Source: Triops longicaudatus (taxonomy: Eukaryota > Arthropoda > Branchiopoda > Notostraca > Triopsidae). Taken from it: a stretch of 64,000 nt of DNA. Position numbers and translations under genes: made by a program. The DNA lies in contig JAGQDJ010000062.1 in NCBI GenBank assembly GCA_022885665.1, forward strand, positions 206,271-270,270, written 5' to 3'. Every line of letters begins with the position of its first letter. Positions within the stretch are counted from its first letter, which is position 1. The notes under the pieces were generated by a model. That model ran no database searches. It was not told where the DNA came from and was given only the letters and a program-made list of their open reading frames with translations. Below, piece by piece: positions 48,216 to 58,494 of the stretch.

Positions 48216-51200
48216 ATGGACCAACCCGGGCCGTCGAAAGTGAACAATAAGCCGATTGCGGAATGGCCAGTGCGTTCGCGCACACCTCTGGTGACCAAAA
48301 CCCCGCCCTCACCCTCCGAGTCGTCCACTTCGCCCCATTTTGCGTCCAATCTCGTGTTACCGCCCTCTTTATCGCTAGTTCCGATCGCAACCACACCCTC
48401 TACAGCGCATCTCAAGACGCCGAGCATCACCTTCACGCGCTATGACAAGCCTCGCCCCTCCAGCACCACGAACAGCTCAGGAAATGCCGGCTTAGCCGGT
48501 GCCAAGCCGGTTGTCGTCAAGCAGGTGCTGCCGATTAAGCCGAATATCACGCTCACGCCGATTAAACGGGCGGAGAATCTTAGCAGTCCAAAAAGGGGCG
48601 GGGCTGACACGGTAGACGCGGTGCATAAGCGTCTGGATCCGTCGGCAGACACGGTTTTATCACTTTTGCCCGGTAGTGGGAGCAATGTTGGTGCAGAAAG
48701 GGGCGGAGCTAGCGAACATAGGAACAAGAGAGAGGTTTTAGGAAAATTAACCAAGAATTTGATGGTTAATGGGCATAATAATGCTAATACCAGCAGTAGT
48801 GCGGTGGGAGGGCTCAGCAGCGCGACGACAGGGACGATGGCCCGCGTGATGCAGAATCCTAACTTGTCTATTAGCATCAGTGACGTGTCCACCTTTGCGA
48901 AAAGCAGAGTGGTAATTTAATATATTTATAAATTATTTAAAATATGTATTCTAATATTTATTTTCGTATATTTCAGATTCCGAGCCCGTCATTAACCGTC
49001 ACAGACGTCTCGTCCAAATCCCTCCTCTCCTCCAGAGACTCCTCCCCCAAGAAAGAACCTAGCCTTTCGCCACCTGGTGCCACCCACAAGACACCCCAAA
49101 CCACCCGTTCGCGGCGTTGCGTCAAAAAGAGCGCCAAAGTCCTCGAAAACGAGCAAACGGCCGCTCTGTTGGCCCACGAGGACGTTGACCCAGAGGTCAA
49201 AGGTCACCAACGTGACCCCGCCTTCAAAATCAAGAAAAAAGCCTCGTCTTTCTCGCCCCCACCCGCTGTGACCAAACTTGCCCCTTTACCCGTCCAAGCC
49301 ACGCCCCTCATGGACGAAAAACCTCTTTGTCCCCAAGCCACGCCCTCTCAACCGGCGGCCATTACTCCCAAACTCGCTCAGCCGTCGCCATTCATCATTA
49401 CGGCAGTCTCCGTCCCTAAAACGCCCATCTACGTGTCCAAGATCATCGAGCCGGTACCAGTACCGGAGCCTGACGTCACGTTAGTGCGTGTACCACGCTC
49501 GTTGCCACCGTTACCACCTCTGGTGATTAAACGGTACGACGAACCCGCCTCGGAAGAGACCTCTGACGAAGATTCTGAAGTCTCGGAGCGAGATATTGTC
49601 GATCACCGCCTCCAAACGCGTTCGACGGTCGCGATCAAACGGAAAAAAAGCTCGTTGAGCAAGAAGAAAAAGGGAAAGAAGAAAAAAAGGTTCAGCTACG
49701 AGGAAGATTTGTCTATTGATCCAAGATTTGGCGGTAAATCGATCACCGAGAAGGTGAAAGAGAAAGTGAAAAGCGGGAGGGACCGGAAAGGCGAAGCCCC
49801 GCCTCCTGTGCCGGTGTTGGGCCTAAAGGGGCGGAGCTTAAGGGGGCCTTATGTGCATATCGAAGGAAGGTGGCTAGCGCCACGCAAGGTAGATGTCGTA
49901 AATGGAGCCGAGAAAGAAGAAGGCAACGTTTTACAGAACCTAAGACCCACATGGCCTTACGTTGACGCCGAGCACCGCCAGAGGGCCACGAAAGTGGGCT
50001 ATACGTCGACATTGAGCGATAAATATGACGCGGTGAATCGGGATCCGAACTGGGTGTGCGTGTTTTGTCAACAATGGACGCATGTAGCGAGACTCGGGGA
50101 CCTGTTTGGTCCGTATTACGTACGTAAATTGAAGCCGGTAAAGAAAGTAAGAAATTCTGATAACCTTGCGATTTTTGAAGTTTTTTTTAATGAAATTGGA
50201 TTTATTTGAATTTTTGGCATTAACTGGATTTTTTTCTAGAGAGACAAGAGGGCGTGTCAAGAAGAGGAGGAGGAAGAGGACGAGGAGAATAAGGAAGAAA
50301 TGGAGGTGTGGTTTCACGAGAATTGCGTTGTATGGGTAGCGGATGTGGTGTTGGTCGGACCGAGGCTGAGAGGCCTGGATGAAGCTGTTGCGGATTCCTC
50401 TATTTCGGTAATTTAATCTTTTTGATTAAATAAATTCTTTTAGGAGTTCATGAGTATCAGAACGTTAGAAAAAGTGAGCTAATGTCTGAAATAGTACGAG
50501 AACAGTGTTAGTTCAGGAGAAATAGACCGAAAACCCGCGAATTTCCTCGCAAATCCGCTTTGCGGGTTCTACACCCGCATTTTGATGGGATGAGGTCCGG
50601 AAGGTGCGGTTGCAGAACCGGTTTCGCAGTTTCCTATGCTTTAACATGGGACGAAAGGGAAACCCGATTAAAAAATCTTTCTTTTTCATTAAAAATGGAT
50701 TTTCAAGATGAAATTGAAGTTGGAAGTTATTTACAATGTTACACTGTATATCATATTGTGAGAAAATGCGCATAATTAAACACAAAAGGCCGCATTTTAC
50801 GGAAAAGTGCAATTGTTTCGAGCTTAACACTGCTGATGTATTAATTTCACTTGAATTCCTTTTTCATTAATTAATTTGAAGCTTAAATCGAAGATGGAAG
50901 TAGTATTGACTATTAAGAACTATAAATAAGAATATATTATAAAGAAGTATAAATCGAAGAAATAATATTTTGTTGGATTTTTTTATTTTTTTCCTTATTA
51001 TTACTATTAGGATTGCAGTGTATGTGGAAAGAAGGGAGCGACGATAGAATGCCGGCATCGTCATTGCGGGCAGAGGAGTCATTATCCCTGTGCAGTGAGC
51101 AAGGATTGGCGTTTAGATGAAGATACGTTCCACGTATTGTGCCCAGATCACGGCGCCTCGTCCCTTCCTGAACCCACGGGCCATAGTACCACGAGTATTA

Positions 51201-51487
51201 AAAAAGAGTCAGAGCAGAACGGAGAACCGGAACCTCGCAAAGCAAACGAGAAAGATGTGGAAGAGACGCCTGAAACCTCGCAGAAGCCTGCAACTGAGAA
51301 CCAAGGAGCTAAAAACGGAGACGTGGTGACGAAGAACGAAATTAAACTAGAGAAAGAAGTTTTGCCGGAGGCAAAATTGAAAGAAGAAGCGGACAGTGAG
51401 ATGGAGGTTCAAGAGAGCGTGGATGAAAAGGAAAAAGAGAAGGAAGAGATTGTCATTAGTGAAGGAGAGACATTTGACGGAGAGTAA
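48216..51487 (+). CDS. TCF20/RAI1-like chromatin protein with ePHD domain
   Basis: Four exons: 48216-48911, 48977-50146, 50240-50407 and 51011-51487. They total 2511 nt, 836 aa, all junctions in phase 0. Residues 1 to about 560 are Pro/Ser/Thr-rich low complexity with Lys-rich nuclear-localisation-like clusters (KRKKSSLSKKKKGKKKKR, KVKEKVKSGRDRK). From about residue 590 comes an extended PHD domain: WVCVFCQQ, ARLGDLFGPYYV, EVWFHENCVVWVADVVLVGPRLRGLDEAV, CSVCGKKGATIECRHRHCGQRSHYPCAVS and TFHVLCPDH. Between the first and second parts is a Glu/Asp run (QEEEEEEDEENKEE). The C-terminus is a long acidic/Lys tail. In TCF20, RAI1 and related proteins this ePHD binds nucleosomes, so a nuclear chromatin role is expected. 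Orthology beyond the domain is not certain. An alternative donor near 50121 cannot be excluded. Confidence 0.85.
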
Positions 51488-51979
51488 CGTTGGACAGCAC
51501 AGCTCAGTTAAATTCTGTGTGATATTAATCGGAATCGATTGTCCTTTTTTGGTCTTGTATTTGTTCGTACTTTTGACTTGGATGCTTTTGTACAAAATGT
51601 GTCTCAGAAACAAAGAAATATGAAAGAAAAACAGCCCAAGACGATAGTATTCTTTAATAATGATAATTATGTGAACGTTGGCAATTTTAACATAAAAGAC
51701 TAACTTAACATTAATAGATTTTTTTAGCCTAAGCTAAACACTTTTTTATAGAATGAGTCCCGAGATTTTCATTCCTTTTATTATTGTTATTTTTATTATT
51801 ATTATTATTTTTTTTTCAAAGTTCATTTTTCATTTCTTATGTTTTAATATGTTTCCAGGTTAAATAGAAATTTATTTATGGCATTTGTAATGTATTTTTG
51901 ATTTTTTAGTTTATGCTAGTATTGGTCTTAATTCTGTAATTCTAGTATTAATTCTTTTAATTTGATAGAAAGATTTTAT
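51488..51979. other. Convergent 3' region of the TCF20-like gene and PDRG1
   Basis: An AT-rich gap between two stops on opposite strands, with ATT-type simple repeats near 51780-51830. No gene seen. Confidence 0.5.
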
Positions 51980-52399
51980 TTACAAAATATTTGGTACAAT
52001 TTGTCGTAAGGATTGCATTTCGTCTTTCGACAACGGTTGCAAGTTAAAGCCTTTGATCGCGGGTTCGTTCTCCATATCGCGCAACGCGTTTACTTTCGGT
52101 TTCAAGCCATCGCGTAATCTATTAATCTCTTCATCCAGCACGGTCTGGTCTTGGTTCAACAGCGTTTCGATATTTGATTTCGGAAGCTTGATAAAAGTGG
52201 CGCCCATAGCCATCCATGCTTTACGTTCCTTTTTGGCTGGATTGGACGATTGTAACGACTTCAAAGAGCGTAACGCTTCCCGGTTTTTGTTACGACGCTT
52301 GTCTAAAGCAATGATTTCTTCCTTGTCCACCAAAATTGCCTCTGCAGCGGCCTCTACTTGGCCCAAATACTTGTAAACAAACTCGGGGTCTTTCGCCAT
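51980..52399 (-). CDS. PDRG1: PDRG1, prefoldin-like protein
   Basis: Intronless gene of 139 aa on the minus strand. PDRG1 is a beta-prefoldin-like subunit of the R2TP/prefoldin-like co-chaperone complex. The sequence MAKDPEFVYKYLGQVEAAAEAILVDKEEIIALDKRRNKNREALRSLK, then KAWMAMGATFIKLPKSNIETLLNQDQTVLDEEINRLRDGLKPKVNALRDME, matches the family's two helices and beta hairpin; human is 133 aa. The prefoldin hairpin is MAMGATFIKLP. The promoter side carries two exact TATCGATA motifs and is probably shared with a divergent leader exon at about 52700-52759. Confidence 0.93.
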   Translation of the reverse strand: MAKDPEFVYKYLGQVEAAAEAILVDKEEIIALDKRRNKNREALRSLKSLQSSNPAKKERKAWMAMGATFIKLPKSNIETLLNQDQTVLDEEINRLRDGLKPKVNALRDMENEPAIKGFNLQPLSKDEMQSLRQIVPNIL

Positions 52400-52593
52400 G
52401 GTCTTAAAATAATTAATTTTGAATTAATTCGGCCCTTCAGAGTAAGTGAAAGTGTAACTCATGCCATGCAAGTTTAAATTTTGTACTTATATAAGATTTT
52501 TGACGAATGAATTAACTACCTGTAAGGACACTAAAGCTTTAAAAACGTAAATTACTTTTTGAAAGATTTGCTTATTTCGTCAACAAAGCGTGA

Positions 52594-52645
52594 TATCGAT
52601 ACTGTTTCCATAATATATCGATAGTTAAGGAAGCTTATGCATCGA
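52594..52645. promoter_or_regulatory. DRE-like cluster in the PDRG1 promoter
   Basis: TATCGATA occurs exactly at 52594-52601 and 52616-52623, and CATCGATA at 52640-52647, about 195-250 bp upstream of the PDRG1 ATG. The motif matches the insect DREF/BEAF element found at housekeeping promoters, consistent with a divergent promoter. Confidence 0.55.
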
Positions 52646-54404
52646 TACTAAGTAACAAATTTGAATCGTTATCAAGCTCGAGCCAGGCAATTTCAATTCA
52701 GTTGTTGCTGGCATCAGCCAAACGTTTGTTGTGTTCTGTGCTACTTCGAGAAATTAGAGGTAAAAACCGTTCCAATTATTCAATTTTAGCCACTGTTGTC
52801 CTCTCTTTGTGTAATAATATATAATGTAAGCACTGGAAAGTGTCAAAAAGCGCTGTCAACGTGTTTTAAGCTTTATAATGGAAAAAAAATCAACGTCACT
52901 GGAGTTTCGAAACCTGGGCAGTTTTCGACCTAGTTGCTGCAGAATTTCGAAAATTGCTGATTTCTTAAGAAGTGACGTTAATGTGTTATGCCTTTGCTGT
53001 GTTTAACCTGCTTAACGCGTGTTAAAATTCGTGTATGGGTCAATATCCTGTCTTGTTCCAGTATTTGGTTTGAACATGGTTTTATTTAGTTTTATTAATT
53101 ATTAATTAAGGCAAGGTTAATTTAACCACTTTAGGTAATGCGTTAAATAGCTTACTGTACGTTAAAATATTCTTTTAATTTTTAACTGTAAACTGTGGTT
53201 ATTTTGTTAGAATAAAATTCTTAATTGACTTAAATATTAATTACCTGATTTTGGTTTTAAATTTGGAGTTTTCGTGAGTCTTCTTATTTTTCTTGGTTTA
53301 CTTAATTAAATTTCGCTTTACGCACCGTAATTTATTTGATTTAATTTCCTGTTCCCATTTTAGCTGGAACGAAAGATGGGAATTTACCCAAAATAGTCCC
53401 GTGAACCTTTTTCGGCTAATTAACCATGCTATACAACAGCCTGACACCGAAATTCGAACTCTCACACGTACACAACTGTCTTGTAATAGTATTAGCCCCC
53501 CATTTCGGGGTTAACTTATGGATCACGCATCTTCACGTGCGTCATCAACGCTGTTTGTTTATTCTCCACCAAAACTCGCGTTCATTAACTGTTAAAAAAG
53601 TCACGTGTGGTTTTTAGGGGGTACTATACCCCCAGCCAAGAACTGTATACCCTAATGAGAAGTTATCCCACAAGAAGCTCTTCTCGTTAACTCGTACAAA
53701 CGAAAGAGAAGGACAATGTTAATGCTCCTAACGTGGCTTTGAACCACAAAAATCGATGACAAAGAGATTTGGGGAAGAAAACACGCCAGGAAGGTTTAGT
53801 TCATTAATGTTTACGGTTAAAAGCCAATAGGTTGGTTGAAATGCAAGATAATTTAATGGAATTAACTTGTCGATGTTTAAAAGCTGGAAATTTGCAGTTT
53901 GAAGCTGGAAAACCGCGTAAGTCAAAGACGGCGCATTGAATTAGATGGCAAGGGAGAGGACGAAACCCGCGTAAAACGAGGCCAAGCCACGAAAGGCGCG
54001 GAAAATTGAGCGAAATCCTTAGGATATTGTACACATTGAACTTTGAAGACGTTTAGAAAGATTTTTGAACCTTTTTTAATGAAATTTGTGAAACAATTTA
54101 GCAATGATTTTGTAAGTATGTACGCTCGGATTTTTAAAAAAATAACAAATGCTTCTTACAACTGACCCAACTTTCAAAAAAGGTAAAAGATGATAAATGA
54201 TAATATGATATTGCGTTTTGTTGCCCACGTGTGAAATAAATAAATAGGTAACAATTGAAACTATAAATAAAAACTAAAAAATAAAGCGTTTCTTTGAAGA
54301 TTTTGGAATTAGCGATGGGTGTGTGTTTCAGCCTCGGAGCATAACGTAAAGATGTTTTGAGAAGGCATCAAGGTTCTTCCGTCCAGATAACGCTGTTATA
54401 GACT

Positions 54405-54594
54405 ATGGTATACACAAGTGAATTCTCCAGCAAGCTAACCAGCAGACCTTGGAATAGTCGAAAAGAACTCACAGAGTTATTGGCCAGTGCCAAAGACCTC
54501 GTTGTACGTCGCTTTATTATACCCCATTTCCCTGTCCACAGGCCTTGGCGCAAGTTCTTTAAAAGCTTCGTGGTTATCATTTTTACAAGTGGTA
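54405..54594 (+). other. Candidate exon-like open frame
   Basis: ATG at 54405 opens a frame of about 63 codons of well-mixed composition (SRPWNSRKELTELLASAKDLVVRRFIIPHF...). It reaches a good donor at ACAAGTG|GTAAGC. It is not recognised, and no downstream partner exon with a matching phase was identified. The A18 run just after it could instead mark an old retroposed copy. Confidence 0.25.
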
Positions 54595-55419
54595 AGCATT
54601 TAAAAAAAAAAAAAAAAAAACTTTCTGACTAGGAAAAGTGAGTTAGTGACGTCAGAATAGCGAATCATGCTCCCGAAACCTTTTATATCAATGGCCTACA
54701 TTTTCTCGTGCGAATTGATACTAGTAACCTTGAAATTCGAGGAATGTTTTACTCGAAATTTGACTGAATTCAGGTCATTTACTTCGAATTTTTGCTTCGT
54801 ATTTCTTAAGTTAGTTATTTGTGTTATGGTTTTAAGCTTTTGGCATTTTATGTTTTTTTTTTTGTTCTAATGTTTGTTTAGTTTTTAAGCACTGCCATGT
54901 GTCGCATTGTAATGACGCATTTTAAAGAGTCATTTTTAGAGGATGACAATTTTAAGCTCTTTTATTAACCAGGGAAGCTGGACAGAGAAGGAAAGGTTCA
55001 TAAACGTGTAATCTGTGTCAACAGACCCAAAAGTTTCATTGATTTCCTGATTGCGTAAGGGTATTTCGGCTACAGCAGCTTCGGTGTTAGGAAATCAGAG
55101 AGAAATATTGCGTTTCCTTGTGAAAAGTGGTGAGGTTGTTGAGAAACGAAGGCTCTTGAACTCGAGGATCTGTCAAATTAAGAACTTCAGTAAGATTTTT
55201 GGCGATTTTTCGAGTTTTAGGTGCGAAGATTGCGGTGTTTAATAAAAATAGGTACACATGCAGCTTAGTTTGTATTGTAAGTGTCCCATAATATTTTGAA
55301 CCTACAATTATAAATTCGAAAAAATAATTCCTAAAATAATAATTTCAAGCGGCTTTATATTGTAAATTTAGGTAAGTTATAGTAGAATACCTGCATAATG
55401 AATTGTATGGTGAAAAGAA

Positions 55420-55740
55420 AGTGTTCGTTACATTTGGAGTTCGTTATACCAGACGCTTATAAGCATTCACGTACTTTGAAAGCTACAAAACGTTTTCTAT
55501 AGCCGATAGTTCGTTACAAGAGATGTCGTGTCTTTTACAGGTTACGAATAATTTAGAAAATTGTATTTTTAACATTTTACTTATAACATATTTTAGCTCG
55601 TTATAACGAACTAAGAGTTATATTTATTTTTTAGGACGAGAAATTATTCTTTGACCATTATAGCTGAGGTTCGTAATGGCTGGTACCAACAGAAAGGCTT
55701 GTAAACCTCGTTCACAATAGCTGATGGTTCGTTATATCGA
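55420..55740. repeat. Degenerate repeats with core GTTCGTTATA
   Basis: Words such as GTTCGTTACATTT, GTTCGTTATACC, GTTCGTTACAAG, CTCGTTATAACGAACTAAG and GGTTCGTTATATCG recur in direct and inverted form within 320 bp. No coding content. Confidence 0.5.
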
Positions 55741-56644
55741 GCATTTGATGCATTATTCAATGTTTTTTCATTGTAAGGACTTTAATGTGCAAAAATAACT
55801 GGGACATGTTCCAATTGAATTACATTCGAAAGTGTCCCATAGACTTTTGAGCAAATAAAAATGTATTCCGTCACTTGCCTGTACAGATTTATTGGTAAAT
55901 ATTGTTCAGTTTTTCGAGTTCTTATGTAATGCTAGGAACTTCACGTAACGTATTGGTGTTTTGAAGCTATTTTTTCTTAATTGGTATCGACTGACTTAGT
56001 CATTTAATGCCGAACGTTGCGTGATCACGCATCTCGAATTGCGAGTCTAGCTTACGTAAATGTTCCTTAAAACAAAACATTACAAAACTAAGTTGACTAT
56101 TACCTTTTGATATTGGTTTTTATAAATTTTAAATTACTTTTTTGTTTTTAAAATCACATGTTTAAGTTTGTATGTAATTTTGTGACTTTAAGGATTAAAT
56201 GTTCAGAATAAAGTGGTACAGTGTACCGTTGTGTTGCATGGTGTGTTGTCCCATGATTTTTTATTTCTTTTTTTGCCTTAGGAATTTCCCGCCAAAAATT
56301 CTATTTGTAGTTTTAATACACTGCAAATGATTTTTACTTCTTATTTCTAGTTTTAGCCACTTGTCATATATTTTTTTAAGTTTATGTATTTTATTATAAT
56401 TTTTTTGACATCACAGTCCTTGAGCGTCTTGTAATTTCTTACTGTAGTGTCTAATATCGAACTGTTTTGCAGGTGATTGACCTTACGGGCGGGGAAAATC
56501 GATACCTATTTCTGAAAAAGTTGAAAAAAAAAAATAAAGTGATGGGGAACATACGGTTTCAACGCGTTTGAATGAATCTTGTGTGTACAGTACGTGTACA
56601 TAGTACGTGTGTATTGTCAATGCAGAAAGTTCTATTGACTCTTG

Positions 56645-58034
56645 ATGCCTTCGCCGTCCATTAGCACCATGGTCCATCATCACCGAGGGTCGTTAGGGGG
56701 CGTGTCCCTGTCCCCCTTTGGTGTCAGCCACGCCCCGGCCTATTCCAACGCCCAGTTCCGGCGTACTTACCGTTACGGCTTGGCATTACTGCTCATCGGC
56801 GCATTACTCAATTGGATCGGCTTCGCACAACCTTTCTTTGCGCCCATCCGGTACCTCGGCGTGGGCTGTGTCGTGGGCGGAGCCTTGTGCGTCTGCCTCG
56901 CCTTGTTCCGGTGGCTCGGCACTTCAAGAAATTCGCGGCGTGTAATTTTTTTTTAAATTATTATTTTTGGGACCGTCTCTCACTTCTTTTGTTGTATTTA
57001 AATTTTGTTTGATTTATTTTGATATTTTAAATTTTTCGTAATTAAGTAATTATCACTAGTAATGCCAATTATATTTGTATGCATGTAAAAAGAAACTCGG
57101 TAAATGTATTTAGAGTCTTTATTGTTATTGTATCTTTTATTATTTTTTATTTTTAACTATTTTTATTTCATTTTTTATTGTTTTATTTTTAACCAATTTT
57201 TATTTTATTCTTTAATATTTTTATTCATTTTATTTTTGTTACTTTTTATTTTAATTTTTTAATTACTTTTTATTTTTATTACTTTTTATTTTAATTTTTT
57301 AATTACTTTTTATTTTGTTTGTAATTACTTTTTGTTTTATTTTTAACCAATTTTTATTTTATTATTTAATATTTTTATTAATTTTTGTTAATTTTTATTT
57401 TCGTTACTTTTTATTTTATTTTTTAATTACTTTTTATTTTTAATTACTTTTTATTATTCGTCTTTGAGGAATTTTTTGGATAGTGCGAGTTGTAATCGAT
57501 GCAGAAACCATTTGCAGACAGGAAACGGGGGGGATTTTTGTACCTTTTTTGTAAACCCCGTCTTTGCGATGTCTCTTTAACGATTCCTTTAAATGTGTCG
57601 AGCAGGATGTGGGGAGCTCTCCCGATCCGGAAATTCATGTGATAACGGTTCCCGTACAAGGTACGTACCCGGGGGTTGACAGCCCTTCGGGCATCCCTAT
57701 CAAACCGCCGGATTACGACAGCGTAGCCGGTGTGGCGAGTCGACCGCCTTCCTACGAAGAAGCGGTGCGACAGCTCGACCCGGCGCATCTCGTGTCGCCA
57801 GGGTGCAGCAGTGGGCGGATCTACTTGCCCAGCACGTCCCTCGCGACCAACAACGTACACATAGACGTAGGTACGCCCCCTGTGTCGCCGAGTATTTCGG
57901 CCGACGAATTGCCGCCACCGTACCAAGTCACGGCTCCGCAGGTTACGGGAGCTCCGCCCACTTTACCCGTCACGTCCAGTACTTCTGAGAGCATTGGTGC
58001 GGAAGAAACAGAAGCGCACCGACGGAGTCACTAG
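56645..58034 (+). CDS. Two-pass membrane protein with three PPxY motifs
   Basis: Two exons, 56645-56941 and 57606-58034, join in phase 0 (726 nt, 241 aa). Exon 1 encodes a short His/Ser-rich N-terminus and two hydrophobic helices, about residues 44-62 and 69-89, separated by a short loop, so both ends face the same side. Exon 2 encodes a Pro/Ser-rich cytoplasmic-type tail with PPDY at 133-136, PPSY at 146-149 (within RPPSYEEAV) and PPPY at 202-205. PPxY motifs bind WW domains of NEDD4-type ubiquitin ligases, so this may be a ligase adaptor or a trafficking substrate; that is inference. No named family is recognised. An AATAAA lies at 58053-58058, 19 bases after the stop. The intron is filled with T-rich sequence. 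Confidence 0.7.
57115..57460. repeat. T-rich low-complexity tract in an intron
   Basis: About 340 bp made of TTTTTATTTTA and TTAATTACTTTTTATTTT units repeated imperfectly, inside the intron of the PPxY membrane-protein gene. It ends near 57460, well before the acceptor at 57604-57605. Confidence 0.8.
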
Positions 58035-58494
58035 TCGTTGGGATGAAAACGAAATAAATACGAAGGTAAAAAAATAGAGAAATTGATGTCTTTCTTGGCG
58101 CTTCGCAACAAAACGAATGATCTGGGTATATCTCACTTTGTTTCTCAACCGTTGATGTGGAAAGAAGATTTGGAACGATTGCACCAGGGTTGTTTTTTTA
58201 ATCTTTGTGATTCTTGATACTGTACCTTCCTATGTACCGTATATTTTGGTTTCCTTTTTAAATCCGTGAGTGTTTCTGTGTGACCTGATGAAAGACACAA
58301 TTTTTTGTGTGCAGTTTTGAGACAAAAGGAGATAATGACGATCAATAAATGCAGGGTTTTGTGAGATATCACAATGTTTAGTTTATAAATTTTTATTTAT
58401 TTTGACAGATTTTGGGAAGTATACAACCATAAAACATTTGTAGGAATTGTTATCGTTAAGGTTGGCCTGATTTTTGGTGGTTTTAAGCGTTTGT

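Larger units (their letters stand above)
52400..56644. other. Promoter region and probable long first intron of the PPxY gene
   Basis: No coding exon is certain. A candidate leader exon ends at 52759 (AGAG|GTAAAA), and an acceptor TTTTGCAG ends at 56472, upstream of the ATG at 56645. This would be a 3.7-kb leader intron for the PPxY protein (inference). Inside it, 54405-54594 is an open frame ending at a GTAAGC donor, 54602-54619 is an A18 run, and 55420-55740 holds repeated GTTCGTTATA words. Confidence 0.45.

Noticed and set aside
48440..48892. 150-codon minus-strand frame in the TCF20-like exon
   Set aside because: Antisense shadow of a Pro/Ser-rich exon.
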